A DNA stretch of 64,000 nucleotides from Agrypnia vestita (GCA_016648135.1 JADDOH010022998.1:1-64000); one strand, 5' to 3'; positions 23,266 to 35,730 are shown, counted from the stretch's first letter. Numbers and translations: made by a program. The notes: generated from the letters alone by a model not told the origin.

Positions 23266-23861
23266 TTCGTAAAATGTACTTAAGTAAGACAAAAATATTT
23301 TATAAAGTTCGACAGAGCGCTACACCAAAAACGCTACGCTAAACACTAACGCTTCTTTAAATTTAAACGACAGCAGAATGCAGGAGATACTGGTTAATCC
23401 GGCGACTCACAACGAACGCAACGAACATGTGATGAGCGCGATGAAGTGTTTAAAAACATGTCAAAATCAAAAACAACAACATTAACATTTATTTGTAGTT
23501 TCTATGGAAAAAATTACTCATTGCACACCATAGAGCAGATGCAGATCCATTGATATTAAGAGCCCTGTATAGTCCGTCCAACTTATCTGGAGAATAAAGG
23601 AGGGCGTCCCGATCGTTGTGGTACTGCCCATAGTCTAAAAATTATCTCATTTGTAGGGAATTTTATGCAAATTCGTTTTTTCTTAAACAAGTTATTAAGC
23701 AGTATACGACACGATAAAAAACAAAAAATGTAAACTAACGTACAAATAAATTTATCAAAATATACATTCGTAAAATACTCAACGTCACAAAATGAAGTTT
23801 TTCCAAAATCAAAGAAATATACAATTTTCAGGAAAAAAAAACAAACAATAATAATTATTTT

Positions 23862-24049
23862 AGGCCGGCGCCACATTACGCAGATCTACCGCCGCGTTTT
23901 TTCCGTTGCGCCAAATCGGCAAAGCAAATAGATCGACCGATCATCCGGGTAGTGTGTTTAATAAGCGCATATTGTATGGAAAGAAATGTAGCGATGTTCC
24001 ACGACAGAAGAGACGCGGCGCAAGATCCGCGCAGTGTGGCGCCGGTTTT
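23862..24049. mobile_element. GC-rich MITE nested in the 23567-24896 element
   Basis: Begins AGGCCGGCGCCACATTACGC and ends GCGCAGTGTGGCGCCGG. The same family sits inside both pogo-like composites (48653-48978 and 55639-55970). Non-coding. Confidence 0.75.
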
Positions 24050-24444
24050 ATTCGGTGTCTCTTACCTAATGATCATGACCACCATGTTTAACTCAGTAAC
24101 ACCTAAGGATATCAATCGGTTTAGGGCCGTTGTATCAACTTGGTTAATAGTAATCTTTCGTTCAAAGCATAGATATTTCGCATTTTCCACCGATCAAACA
24201 ACTCGCTCTCGTAAAAATCTATGCTTTAAATGAACTATTGCTATAAAGTAAGTTGATGCAACCAGTCTTTAATGTGCATAAATAAAAAAGTTTATTTTTG
24301 AAAAAAGATGTTCATACAAATGAACTCGTTAATGAATTATGTAATAAAAAGTATAAATAATAAAAATTCTATGTAAAAAAATTATCGAATAAAATATGTT
24401 CTAAAACTTTTCTCATCTTACGGCTTCTAATTCAATTTTTCCAC

Positions 24445-24760
24445 TTATCCTTGTTCTTTTTTTCCGGGTGTAGATATTTTAATGCCCATTTCCACGGCCA
24501 CTTTACCTTCTTTAACTATTTTGTAAATTGCCGATTCAGAAATACCTGAAGAAATTGTATAATAGTAAAATAAAAAACTAAGTATGGGAAAATCATTATA
24601 ACTGCATGGCAGCACTAACCTGAAGTGGCGGCAATAAGTCTATGAACAAAATCAAACGGTATAATTGGGGCTTTTAGACGTTGTTCGTCTTCAAAAAACG
24701 TGTGCATTTTCAAGATTATTTCCCGAACACCGCTTTCAATGGTTTTGGCATGGTGACAAT
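24445..24760 (-). pseudogene. Transposase N-terminal fragment in two exons
   Basis: Exon one (about 24760-24620) reads TIESGVREIILKMHTFFEDE, then KAPIIPFDFVHRLIAATSG. A small intron with donor GTTAGTGC and acceptor TTTCTTCAG follows. Exon two (24545-24445) reads ISESAIYKIVKEGK and TPGKK, then TAA. The pattern of an AATG-I-S-x-x-x-(V/I)-x-x-I helix-turn-helix followed by a TPGKKR linker is typical of a group of arthropod transposases. The DDE domain is lost. The exact first base of exon one is not determined. Confidence 0.6.
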
Positions 24761-24896
24761 CTAAAATTTTCTTAAAGAACTATCGAAACAGTCGTGAACC
24801 CCTCTGTAAACAAAGGTCTGTCAGCTGTAGATAATCCAAGATGGCGTCGTTAGTTCCAAATTTGGCCATTCTTCAGATAAGTTAGACGGACTATAC

Positions 24897-25699
24897 ACAT
24901 TGTTGACGAGGTTGACCCAATGCCGGCCAACACCGGCGGGTTGGCGGACGTTGGCCGACATTGGCGGTTTTTCGAGCACATATCAAAGGAATCACACATT
25001 ATTCAGTTCATCACCGTGACATGGTTATCACTACCAAGGGGATTAATTCACATAACATGACGCGAATCCACATTTCAAAAACAGCTTTATGACCGGCGGG
25101 CCTTTTGGCGGGGCTTTCGCACAAGGTTTACACCTACTGCATGTGCGCACAGCTGTGTGACGAACAAACCTTTTTTTCCTTTGAAAAAACAATGAATGCA
25201 AATTAAGTCGGCGTCTAAGCTAGCTAATAAAAATAATGAAAAATAATGTTTTTCTAACTTGTATGTACTCTAAGGTCTCTTCGGTTTGGGAATACTGCAC
25301 TTAGCGACAAGGATTAGGAGTTTGAAGGATAACTTTATGACGGTCTGCAGCTGTCCTCAAAGGATCTGAAACCGAACCATGGCGGTATTTTATTTGAGGA
25401 ATTACCGAGAAATAGACGACAATATTCGGGAGGGTTGTAAAACGTTTGCGATGTCCGAACCCTGAGGTATTCCCGAGATCTTTGTATGTTTTGCCGACAA
25501 TCGAATATCTGCACGTACACGTACGGAACAAACAAAGCGTTTCACCGGAAGGGTATGCAGAGGTTTATAGACAGAGATATATAACGATAGAGATAGATCA
25601 AAGATAATTAGCAATTTCTCCTACATAAATTTTCTAATAATATAACGCGAGAAAGTATCAAGATAAAATTACAAATCTGCTTTATGTTAGAAGCTACAC

Positions 25700-25735
<36 letters not shown>

Positions 25736-26379
25736 ATTTATTGGTATATAAGATAATGATATTAATATAAATAAGCCGACACCTTATTTCGCGATTCCTA
25801 TTCGTTTTGCGGTGTCGCTGTCCTATTTTAATTAAGGAGTTAAAATAGGACCTCAAAATGAATAAAAATCGTCTAGTGAAGTGCCGGCTTTATACTTTCT
25901 ATGCTTTAAGAATTACGTACGTTCGTGTAGAAATTGATGGTTTCACCGATATATTGTCTATGCTTTGAGTAATGCGCGCATTCGCGGACAAAATTTATTT
26001 TCACAGATAATGTGTAGTGAATCTGTAAATTCGTTGATTGACATGTTTTCACTGCCCCCACTCTGCCCGACCGGGAAAAGTACATTTCTACTAGTGAAAG
26101 TATAGTCTCACTAAAAATGCTAATTCGTTGTAACATATACAATTCATGAGTTTTATTTTTCATATAATTTAGTTCGAAAACTTTGATTTAGTCACAACAA
26201 AATTATCACTATTTTTTTTAGTTTGATTCGTCAACAAATTGAAAATATTAAATATTTTACATTTATATAATATATATACAATACGGCTTTAAAGTTTTTT
26301 ACTCTAAGAAATTACAAAATGAATAAACAATAAACAAATGTAAACATAAACAAGAACAATATAAAGATAAGAAAGAAGA
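24897..26379. other. Unassigned region with a (TA)n tract
   Basis: 24905-25130 has repeated GGCGG/TTGGC words. Minus-strand open frames at 25301-25614 and 25906-26163 have no recognisable domain. A (TA)n microsatellite occupies 25700-25733. No gene supported. Confidence 0.4.
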
Positions 26380-26981
26380 GAGGCCTCACCCTCTGATATA
26401 TTTTACATGCAAATCTGTACCGTTCGACCGATCTGATCTAAATTTTGCATATTTATTCTTTAGGACCCGGCAGGTAACATAGATGACATTTCCCCCCTCT
26501 CCCTTCCCTGATAAATTTTACATACAACTTTTGACCGATCTGACCTAAATTTTGCATACTTATTCTTCGGGACCTGGTGGGAGACTTAGGTGACTTTTCT
26601 TCCCTCCCTACTTACCCACCCCCCTCCACTGATATATTTCCTGTTCGACTGATTTGATCCAAATTTTGTATACTTATTTTAAAAACCCCGTCGAGTAACA
26701 TAGGCGACATTTCTCCCCCCCCCCTTTACCCTTTCCCCTCCCCGGATATATTTTCAATGCAAATCTGTACTGTTCTACGAATTTTGCATATATATTCTTT
26801 AGGACCTGGCAGTAAACATAGGCCACATTTCCCCCTCTGGACATCCCATTCATCCCAGCCTAGATTAACTGGGAACATTGTTTTTTAGAGGCTTTGCAAA
26901 ACAATGGATCGTTTGTTTCCCCTCACAAACTTATTTTTAACTTAATCCTTGACCCATGCAACGCCGGGTACGAACATCTAG
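26380..26981 (+). mobile_element. Helitron-like element with internal minisatellite, 5'-truncated
   Basis: The 3' end has the Helitron layout: hairpin ACCCATGCAACGCCGGGT, eight bases, then CTAG followed by host T (26982). Before it lie about four units of a C-rich minisatellite, each with a GATATATTTT word, CTGTACCGTTCGACCGAT and TTTAGGACCCGGCAGGTAAC, at 26392, 26510, 26628 and 26745. The 5' terminus (TCTATACC in the other copies) is missing. Same family as 35922-36317 and 61968-62826. Confidence 0.75.
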
Positions 26982-27439
26982 TAATTCAATAAACTTGAAT
27001 GTCTCTTCGTTGCTTGTATATATGCGAGACAAACAGTGCGCACAATTGTCAAAAGGATTGACGAGCACTAACGGTTAGCAAACTCGACCACCCGGGAAAA
27101 TCAGCATTGGCTGAGTGAGTACCTTCTGGATACTGGCCATCATTTTGCATTTGCAAGATGCTATTAAAACCCAAGAGTCACCATGCATACTTTGTCAAGA
27201 AGGCACTTGAGATCCATAAGCATCGGTGAATATTAATAGAGATGATAGTCTCAAATTAATATAGTCTCATGATATACAGTGCTTCAAAACCAATCTCATC
27301 GCAGACCCCACTAAGATACAACAATAGATGAAACATACACACACATGACACAAGACAACTCGTGACAATACATGCTTCAACACGGTATTGCCATGTAATA
27401 CATTTATTTTTATTATTAATTGACAGGCAGGAAGCTATT

Positions 27440-28270
27440 GCTGATGGGCCTGTATTGTGTGCCTCTCAGAGCAATAAGTTTTGGTCTATATTCTGTGGCA
27501 ATAAGCATCGAAAGTATTCTTGAAACCGTTGACTGAAGTGGCAGATACAATTTCTTCCAGGAAACTGTTGCAGTCATCCACCACTCTATTGATAAGAAAG
27601 TGTTTCCTTGGATTCAAGGAAAAGGGTGTTTTATTTTATAGTTTCAGGTGGTGTCCTTTCAGTTGTGGATTATGATTCAGTGTGAAGAAATATTCAAAAT
27701 CTGAACAAATCAAGATTTTGTATGTCTCAATCGGATTTTCGCAATTTCGGCATTCCTGCAGGGTTGGGAGCTTTAAAGTTCTTAATCTTTCAGAGTATTC
27801 TAGACCACTCAGACCAGTTGGCATTTTTGTTGCATGTCTTTGCACATTTTCGAGTAGTGTAATGTCTTTACGACGAAATACAAATGAAATACGGATTCCA
27901 GATTTGAAATCCGGATCGGCCTCACATAGGTTTTATATATTCCAAGGAAAACCTGAACACTTAGTTGAAAGGATTTTTTGATTAGGTTATTATTATTAAT
28001 CAGGATTGACCTCACATAGGTTTTATATATTTCAAGGAAAACCTGAACACTTGATTAGGTAGAGGATTAGCTCTCTTAACTATTGTTATAATGCCTCACA
28101 CCATTTCAAATCCTCTGATATAGTAATAATACTCAAATGTGTGAGTGTCACCCAGAGTGTACTATTTGTGTCGATTAGTTTTTCCAGCATGAAGTACGGT
28201 GCATTTGGAAGCATTCAAATTCATCAACCATAGTTTTGTCCATTCATGTAATCGTTCCAAGTCACTCTGA
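27440..28270 (-). pseudogene. CR1-like LINE reverse transcriptase C-terminus
   Basis: Minus-strand pieces in order: LQSDLERLHEWTKLWLMNLN (about 28270), SKCTVLHAG, then after an internal duplication LSGLEYSERLRTLKLPTLQE, PIETYKIL, QLKGHHLKL and NPRKHFLINRVVDDCNSFLE. This is the thumb and C-terminal end of a CR1/jockey-group reverse transcriptase. Several stops. The segment at 27914-27965 is duplicated at 28003-28055. The catalytic palm (YADD) is not included. Confidence 0.8.
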
Positions 28271-28295
28271 AATATATAAATGAAATAAATAATAA

Positions 28296-28559
28296 AAATG
28301 AAAGTGACGAAAATGTGCTTTCTAGCACATTATTTTGTTACGGGAAAAACCTGCTCTAGAAAGTTCTGGAAGGAGAAGGTTCTAGAAAATTCCCGAAAGT
28401 TCTATAAGGTTCTAAACTGAGTGGCGGAATGTGTCGGTGTGTCTAGAAGGTTCCTGTACATTCGATAAATTCGAAAGAGGATGTTCTAGAAGGTTCGCTA
28501 TGACGATCCAAACAGTGTACTAAAAATCTATGCGTGCGAAGCCGCGCGGGCACAACTAG
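28296..28559 (+). mobile_element. Fragment of a Helitron carrying heat-shock-element repeats
   Basis: Starts GTGACGAAAATGTGCTTTCTAGCAC, the same as 58590-58620, runs through about one and a half minisatellite units (GAAAGTTCTGGAAGGAGAAG and related) and ends in a GTGC...GCAC hairpin followed by CTAG and host T (28560). It is a short, end-complete relative of 58440-60986. Confidence 0.65.
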
Positions 28560-28679
28560 TAATTAATCAAATTCTACACTGGTTATTGTTGAGTTTCATG
28601 AAAAGAAATAAAAATCATATAGAAATGTAACTTCGAACATTCAAAATAATTGGGGCAAACAAAAACTTTCTTTAACTAA

Positions 28680-29480
28680 TGGTTTGTGTCTTAGATAAGC
28701 CCTGCTCTTAATCTAGATATATGTACTACTATTCACCCACTATTATATAATACGTATACATAAATGACATCTGCTTTCACTACACTAACTTTCTTCTGTA
28801 CGCTGATGATCTGAAGATCTTCCAAAATTAGCTACCTAGAAGACAGTAAAAAAATTCAAGATGATCTCACCCGCATATCGGTCTTCTAACTCGTTATCAC
28901 CAATATATGTCATCAAATTATATTAACCAATAAATGTCATCAAATTACATTCACGAGGAATTTCAATATAATTAATTTTGCCTACAGAGTAGATAATATC
29001 CCACTAGAAATTAAAATCAAAGTAAAAAATCTCGGCTTGATGTTCGATAACAAACACTTTTTTAAGAATCATTCAAATTACATCAAAGACCTACAGCATG
29101 CTAGGTTTCATACTGCGTACCTGCAAAAACTTTAAAAATCCGTTCGCCCTAAAATTACTGTATTATGCGTTTGTTTATAGCAATCTAGAGTATGCATCTC
29201 AAGTGTGGGACCCGCAGAAAATTACATCCATTGTGAGACTGGGAACCGGAACTGATACAAAAAAGTTTCTTCGCCACCTTAACGCTAGATGTAATGTATC
29301 TTTTGACTCTTACCCTGAAGCATTAAATTTCCACAACATAAAAACTCTGGAACATCGCTGATCTAATACTATTATTTAAACCACTGAGAGGATTTCTCAA
29401 CTATTGCAGTCAACTGGACTTAAATCTCCTTTCATGTTCCCTGTAGATGAACCCAACAAAACATGCTCTTCCATGTTCTG
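28680..29480 (+). pseudogene. Jockey/CR1-group LINE reverse transcriptase fragment
   Basis: Contains LLYADDLKIF (catalytic YADD box, about 28793-28822), then after stops LGFILRTCKNFKNPFALKLL and YSNLEYASQVWDPQ (29098-29220), and NFHNIKTLEHR. This is the palm-to-thumb part of a non-LTR reverse transcriptase. Frameshifts and a stop after the YADD box show it is dead. No 3' tail identified. Confidence 0.75.
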
Positions 29481-29739
29481 AGAAATAGAACATCCCACAC
29501 CCAAAATATATTTTATTTTCGCTCATGCAAAGAATTCAATAATAATTGTCTCGATACTGACCTCTTTAATATTGGTTTTACCACATTGAAAACAATGCTA
29601 TAGATAATATGCACTTTATTCTAGTACCACCACAGCATTACTCGACTTACGGATTGAAAGCATCAACACTAAATCGACTTTGGCCAATTACTCACTACAT
29701 CTAAACTCCTCTTCCTCCACCTCTACTCTGACTCCCACC

Positions 29740-31250
29740 TAGGGATTGCATCCCGCAGCTCATTCAATCCCGCGGGATCCCGCATCTTTGAAATTATGTT
29801 ATAAAATCAAATTGAAACTAAAGATTGTTGTGTAAAAATCAACTTTTATTAAACATTTCTTACATTAAGCAATAGAACTTATTTCTTTTCTATAATTAAG
29901 TATAAGTAATTAGTAATCTGTTTTCTTAGATTCATCTTTAAATAGTTTAATAGTTTTTGTTTAATTTTACCCTTACTCCTAACAACAGTTTTATATTTTT
30001 AATTCAGTCTTATTCATAAGACTAATAATCGAATCACAACTTTCTCTTAGATGCTATTACTATGATATCAACCTATGGTGATAACTTTTGAAAATACGCT
30101 CTTAAGAAGCAAATGGCATTTGTTGTATCATCTCCAAGCCTGCTTCTGAGTGAACTGCAAATATATCCTGACGCTGAAAACGCTCTCTCGGCTTCTACGC
30201 TAGTAGGCTGAACCGTCAGGATATATTCATAGGCGAGCGTCAGGTACTCTCCTCTGATAACATCGGACTCAAAGAATGTCATTTCTTTCTTCAAAATTTT
30301 CTCAAAGTCCTTTTGCTTGTTGTTTAGCTTTTTCTTAAATATTTCTTTTTCTTGTTGAAGCTGTTTTTCTAATCCTTCTTTTAGCTTTAGAGTAGGATCT
30401 CTTCCAGCTCGAAGAGGTCATCTGCAAATGTTTCATCGTCTTGAACTACTACTCTTTCTATTATTTTCTTTATTTCTTGGCGTATTGCAACTTTTCTTGG
30501 CATGAAGAATGTATCTATATTTTTAACGATCTGTATTTTTGGCTTCGTCATACTTTTTCGGATATTGCAAATAAATCAAAACTCCTGTTAACTAAGTGCG
30601 GCGTTCTTGAATACTTTCATGTAGAGTCTATGACAACTGGTTACTCAACACCGTGTTTTGTTGTTGCAATTTATCCAAAATAAATCGAACTGTTGTGTCC
30701 GCAGTTATAAGCGTTGACTCTCGCCTACAAAGTGCCTCAACTCCTAATTTAAAAGGCTGCAAGTTAGCAATGAGATCTTTAAGTATGAACCACTCATCGC
30801 TGAATTTAATCTCAGATTCAATATCGATTAATGTTTCATCAATACAATTCTTCAAATTGTAGAATCGTTCTAACATATTCAAAAGGCTATTCCAGCGAGT
30901 ACGGCAGTCTAATATCAATTCTATTCTTTTTCTTCTTCTTTTTTCTTTTTTAGGGCCTTCTTGTTTCTTCACTTATTTTTGTAAGAAGACGTCATTTTTA
31001 GTTGGTGACCGCTTAAAACTTTTGACGAATTTCCGTACTTTCTTCAATAGATCGTCATATGTTGTAGAAATCATTTCAAGTTGCAGTGAATTTATATTTA
31101 CAGTCACACCCTGTTCATTGGCGTCCATATCATCATTATCACCATTATCAGATTCCGTTGTAAATGCTGCTGCTGGGCATTCTGATATTGAAGAATTGCT
31201 TTTCTTATACTGTTCCGGATGGGAACACCTTTTTTATGCGGCTCAGTAGT
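29740..31250 (-). pseudogene. hAT transposase remnant
   Basis: Minus strand. LDCRTRWNSLLNMLERFYNL (about 30900) is a typical hAT core region. VQPTSVEAERAFSASGYICS and RSRLGDDTTNAICFLRAYF (30220-30080) is the C-terminal dimerisation domain. Between them the frame is interrupted by stops and an A/K-rich stretch. One end of the element is visible at 29740 as TAGGGATTGCATCCCGC. The opposite end was not found, and the sequence changes character at about 31250. Confidence 0.8.
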
Positions 31251-33360
31251 CTTCGCTGGTGGGGCAGAGATCGCCACCAGAATTTGCAGTGAAGCTCGTA
31301 GTCCGTGGATATGCCAGAAGTCAAACGCCGAAGTAGTGCTTTTATCGTATTAAAGTCGAAGAAAAAATCCGAAGCGAAGTCCAAGTCAGAAAGCAGTGGT
31401 CACAAAAATCCAAGAAAGCAGAGTCCAAAGTAGGTGAGCAGGGTCAGAAAGAAAAGGCAGCAAGAAGATTGTCCAAATAGCGGTTCTCGTACCGACGCGG
31501 GTGGCGTATCTGTGGTACCCGCTCAAAAAATGCATTTTATTTATACCAAATTCAAAATTTCACAAGATTGCGTCATAGCATATTACAGAAACCAATGAGA
31601 TTGCGTAATTCTGGGAAGGCGCCGCAGCGCTCCCAGCGGCCGAGCGGTGAACTACGTCATTCGCGGTTGCACAATTTCACCGCGCGGCAGATTTCATATG
31701 ACAGATACAAATTAATTCATAAAAAATGCATTTTAGCTCCCAAGAGACTAATACTGTGTTATTTTGTAATAACAGACCTAGCAGATGATAATAACACAGT
31801 TATTTGGACGGGCTGGGTCATACAAGGCCCAAAAAACTAAAATTAAATTCGCCACAAACGGCTCAAATTTTCAAAAATTCATAAAAAATCAAAAACAGCA
31901 TTTTTACAAGTTTTGCTATGACAAATGTAATTTGCGCATGCAAGCGCTCATTTTAACAGTAATTCCAAATATTTCAGGTAAATATTTACTGAGTTATAGG
32001 CATTCAAAAAAGCGCCAAAAACCAATTTCTTTATTTCACTCTCAGGCGCGCCTATATCATTCCACATGTATAAAAATACATTTTCCAGACAGGCATTCAG
32101 ATAAGGAATGCAATGACACTACATAAGTAGGAATTCGTCCACGGTAAGCCGCTCTGATTGTCGATTAAAATTTCGATTTTTTAATATTCTCCACGGCGAG
32201 CCGCGTGCACGAGCTTACCGCGACGTGGGCCCGAAAACAGGCGCATACCGTTTCCAAATCGAGAAAAATACCAAATTTTTCTCACGGTCTTCCAGTACTC
32301 ATTTATTTCATGATGACCATCTCCACGATGGCGCCCGGTGCAGGCCTTCGGGCCCCCGTGGAGGGTATCCCAGATACGCATCTCAGACGGGGGCTCGGAA
32401 TTTGAGTACTAGGCGTTAGAAGTTATAGCCGGTCAGGTAAGTTTGTAAAAATCTCTGAATATTCAAAAAACATTTATTTGCCCGTCGGCGGATTCAACGG
32501 CGGAAAGAAAGAGACGAGACCCTCTGCAGCGAGACTCGTCTCCCGTGTTGGCGAATATTGCGTGCCACACTCATGCCCATTTAGTGTTGGCGAACATCGC
32601 GGGTACCGCGTGCCACACACATACTTTACTTTGGGGCGTTACATCGCGGAAGAATCCCTTCGGCTCAAACTTCTAACCTTTGTCCACGCACCAATAGGTG
32701 CCAAATAAAAAATTATTTATTTCCATTTTATTCATAAAAATTCATAAAATTCCATTACATTTTTCTCATCAGAGATTCAACATAATGCACATGACAATAT
32801 TGCATACAAAAAGGGCGCCAAGCGCTGCTTCCTACAAGACATCAACATATTTTTAAAATATTTTCATAACATATACAAATTCCACACATATTTGTATCGA
32901 CACTTGTAGCTGGAAATAACATCGGCGGCCAAACAGGCCGCATTTTTCATATTCATTTAACAATGGGCCAATCTCAGGGCTAGTGTCCGGACGATGTTGT
33001 TCTACAGCTAGTTGGAAGCAGTATGCGCGCGCAGCCCCCTTCCAGTCGCGGCAACAGCCGCTGGGCACTGACTTGCGCGCGCTCCGAGCGGCAACCCGAT
33101 TTTCAGTAGCGGCATACACGCCTCGTCTCCAATGCAATTTTCTGTATGTAGCGGCTGATTTATTTTGGACACGCGCCGCTCATAGTGGTCATGTTATGTT
33201 CTCATTTTTTACATGGCTCAACCCTGTCCGTTCCAATACCCTTTATTTTTCTTTTACATTTAATCGTTTGTTGTATTTTAATTATGTATAAACCTGTTGT
33301 AAAAGGCTATTAAGCCGTGTAATTAATAATAAATAAAAAATAAATAAAAATATTTTTAAA
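31251..33360. other. GC-richer block of unknown identity
   Basis: Clearly less AT-rich than its surroundings, with patches such as GCAGCGCTCCCAGCGGCCG (31626) and GCGCGCGCAGCCCCCTTCC (33024). It ends in an A/T-rich tail with repeated AATAAATAAA (33330-33358) that looks like the end of a retroposon. Open frames on both strands show no domain that I recognise. It could be an LTR, a LINE 5' region or a composite. Confidence 0.4.
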
Positions 33361-34033
33361 CGAAAATTTGTTAGATCATTTTTGTCGTCGCCATGAGTCT
33401 GCCTGCAAAGTTTCAGATCAATTGGATCACAGAAAAAGGGTTAAAAATCGATACAAACTTTTTCCGGCAGACAACAAACCGCAGACGCTACGAGTTAAAA
33501 GAAAGAGAGTAAAAATGTAAAGATATTGACGGAATGGTCAATGCTGCGAGAACTTTCTGTAGGTGGTACATCCTGAAGAAGACTCCAAATAGCGGTCGGG
33601 CTGAATATCCCGGATTATGTAAATAGGGTTATTTTACGTTTTTTCAGCAACATGTACATTTTTGAAAATTAAAATATTAATTGTTTTTATTTTCACCGTA
33701 AGCCTTTTTTTTTAATACAATTTTAATTTGTTAACTTTTACGTTTTCCTCAGTTTTACTCCGTTTTTTGCTGTCCCTGGAGAAGCGTAAAACTGAGGTTT
33801 TACTGTATTACATTTTCGAAATGATTTCTTGAAATATGTAAAAATACAGAAGTTTTTTTATAAAATTAATGGCTTTCATTTTTCACGAGTTTTACGATTT
33901 TCGGCAATTGCCTCGTGATTTTTTTTACCTCAAATTTCGAATTAACGGGGTTCCCCGCATAATTCGAAATATTGTTTTTTTGTTATTGTTCGTAAAAATT
34001 CTTTAATTTCGAATTAAGGAGGTTCTACTGAAT
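33361..34033. repeat. Degenerate repeat and pogo-like fragment
   Basis: 33760-34033 contains GAGGTTTTACTGTATTAC and ends AATTCGAATTA...GGTTCTACTG, the words of the 40122-41087 family. The part before it reads like transposon debris with no clear frame. Confidence 0.5.
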
Positions 34034-34379
34034 TAAGCCATTTTATAACGTAATAAGAATAATGATTCCAAAAAGGTATTAGGCTCTTAAAAAGGTAAAA
34101 TTATTCGATAGTGAGGTGAACAGCATGAATTTATTACGATATTTTATTTTATTTAATCATTGAGAAAATTAATTAGGTTAATGATATAAATTACCTACGA
34201 AATTAATTATATATTTTTCAAATTTTCATTACAGAAGAATTCTTAGTATAATTTTTTTCCTCGATGAACAAACTGTGGTCATTATTTTTAACACTCTAGC
34301 TATTGGGAAAAGTCATAATATAAATTGTACCCATTTACTCCAATAATTGGAAATAAAAATGTTCTTAAACAGCATGTTT

Positions 34380-35730
34380 ACAAATACAAAAAAAAATGTG
34401 AAAATATCAAAGGCAGCAACATCTAGAAAATAAAAAAATGTTTCGAATGCAGTCACCCTGGATTACTAATTCAGAAAATACTGAATTTAGGTTTTATAGG
34501 AAATATAGCTACATCTCTTCCAAAAACATGTTTCCTAATCAGTACTAAAAATAAAGGCCGCAATTAGGGATGGGCGTTGAATGGACGGACTAGTTGAAAT
34601 CAACCGTTAACGTTGCATCGACGCATCGACGGTTTACGTTCATCGCATGGACTAGTTGAATTCGTAGACGGTGGATGGCGGACGCCGTGGTCGGTGGACG
34701 ATTCAAGATTCAACGTAATACAAAGCAACGAGCGAGAGCAAGACAAAACGTCTCCGTTTATTTCTCTCTCATCTCTCGCTGTCGACTTGTAGATCATAGA
34801 GTGCAGATCTGTGTACATGAACTATTGAGACTTGAAATTAACTGACAGAGACTTGAAATTTGAATGCATGCGTAGGGCGAGATAGGCTTAATAAGCTATT
34901 ATCTATTATTTTTTACTTGATTTGTGCGATGTGCACGTGCGACGTTTCGGTGAATTCCCAATTTTGCGCTGTATAAAATAAAACAATTCTGTTTAATTAT
35001 TTTATTTTTTATTGAACTAATATTTTACTGCTTACATCTGATATTGTTGTGTATACCTACTTCTTTCTTTATTATATATAGAAAGAAGTATATAAAACAA
35101 TATGTAAAAGACTATAATGTGCGTAAACAAATAAATAATAAAATATTACTTTTTACATATGAGTACAAGTAGCGGTTTTACTATCCCCTAAACTATATTC
35201 CTACGAACTTCTGTAAATTTTAAAAATTAACGTAATAAAAATAGCCAACGATTGAGCCGTCGAGCAGCGTTGCGTCGAACCGTAGACAGTTGACCATCGT
35301 CCCGATGTTTAGATAGAACGTCCGCGACGTCCCCGTAACGAAGTTGACGCGTCAATTAGTTGACGAATTCAACTAGTTGATCGTCTCGTCGATGGATGGA
35401 CGTGGACGGTCTCGTTTCGTCGACGGTAAATACGTCGACGACCCATCCCTAGCCGCAATATCTAATTACGTAAATAGTAAAACCAGCAATTTCCACTACA
35501 AGCACACACAGGATATATCCATATTTAAAAGTTAAATATTTATTTATACATGTGTATAAAAAGAAAACGGAGATGGCAATTGTTTCTAAAAATTTATTTC
35601 CAATAAAATGTAGGTTTCATTGATGCATTCAGATAAATTTCCTCAAGTAGCGACAGGTTTTTTGTATTTACATCAGAAACACCTCAGTGGTATATTGCTG
35701 CCTTTGCTTTTATACCCCTCACTTATGCGA
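34380..35730. repeat. Dispersed repeat split by a hAT MITE
   Basis: 34380-34564 and 35460-35730 resemble 54500-54720 and 54830-55010: AAAGGCAGCAA, TTTTATAGGAAATAT, and the right-hand GCCTTTGCTTTTATACCCCTC. At 54 kb the two halves are almost contiguous, which shows that the MITE at 34565-35451 inserted into an older repeat. Confidence 0.65.
34557..35459. mobile_element. Complete hAT MITE with 8-bp target duplication
   Basis: The element 34565-35451 (887 bp) begins TAGGGATGGGCG and ends CGACCCATCCCTA. The 8-bp direct repeat GCCGCAAT flanks it exactly (34557-34564 and 35452-35459), diagnostic of hAT transposition. The interior is rich in GTCGAC-type words and has no transposase frame. Sequence relatives: 2053-2605. 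Confidence 0.95.

Larger units (their letters stand above)
23567..24896 (-). mobile_element. DNA transposon with 29-bp inverted ends, deleted and nested
   Basis: The left end GTATAGTCCGTCCAACTTAT and the right end (reverse complement GTATAGTCCGTCTAACTTAT, then CTGAAGAAT) are inverted repeats 1330 bp apart. If the target duplication is TA, the true end begins TAGTCCG. It carries a two-exon transposase fragment on the minus strand and a nested MITE at 23862-24049. The catalytic part of the transposase is missing. Superfamily not certain. Confidence 0.7.

Noticed and set aside
32181..33291. Several open frames of 60-100 codons in the GC-richer block
   Set aside because: GC-rich sequence has fewer stops by chance, frames overlap on both strands, and none shows a domain.
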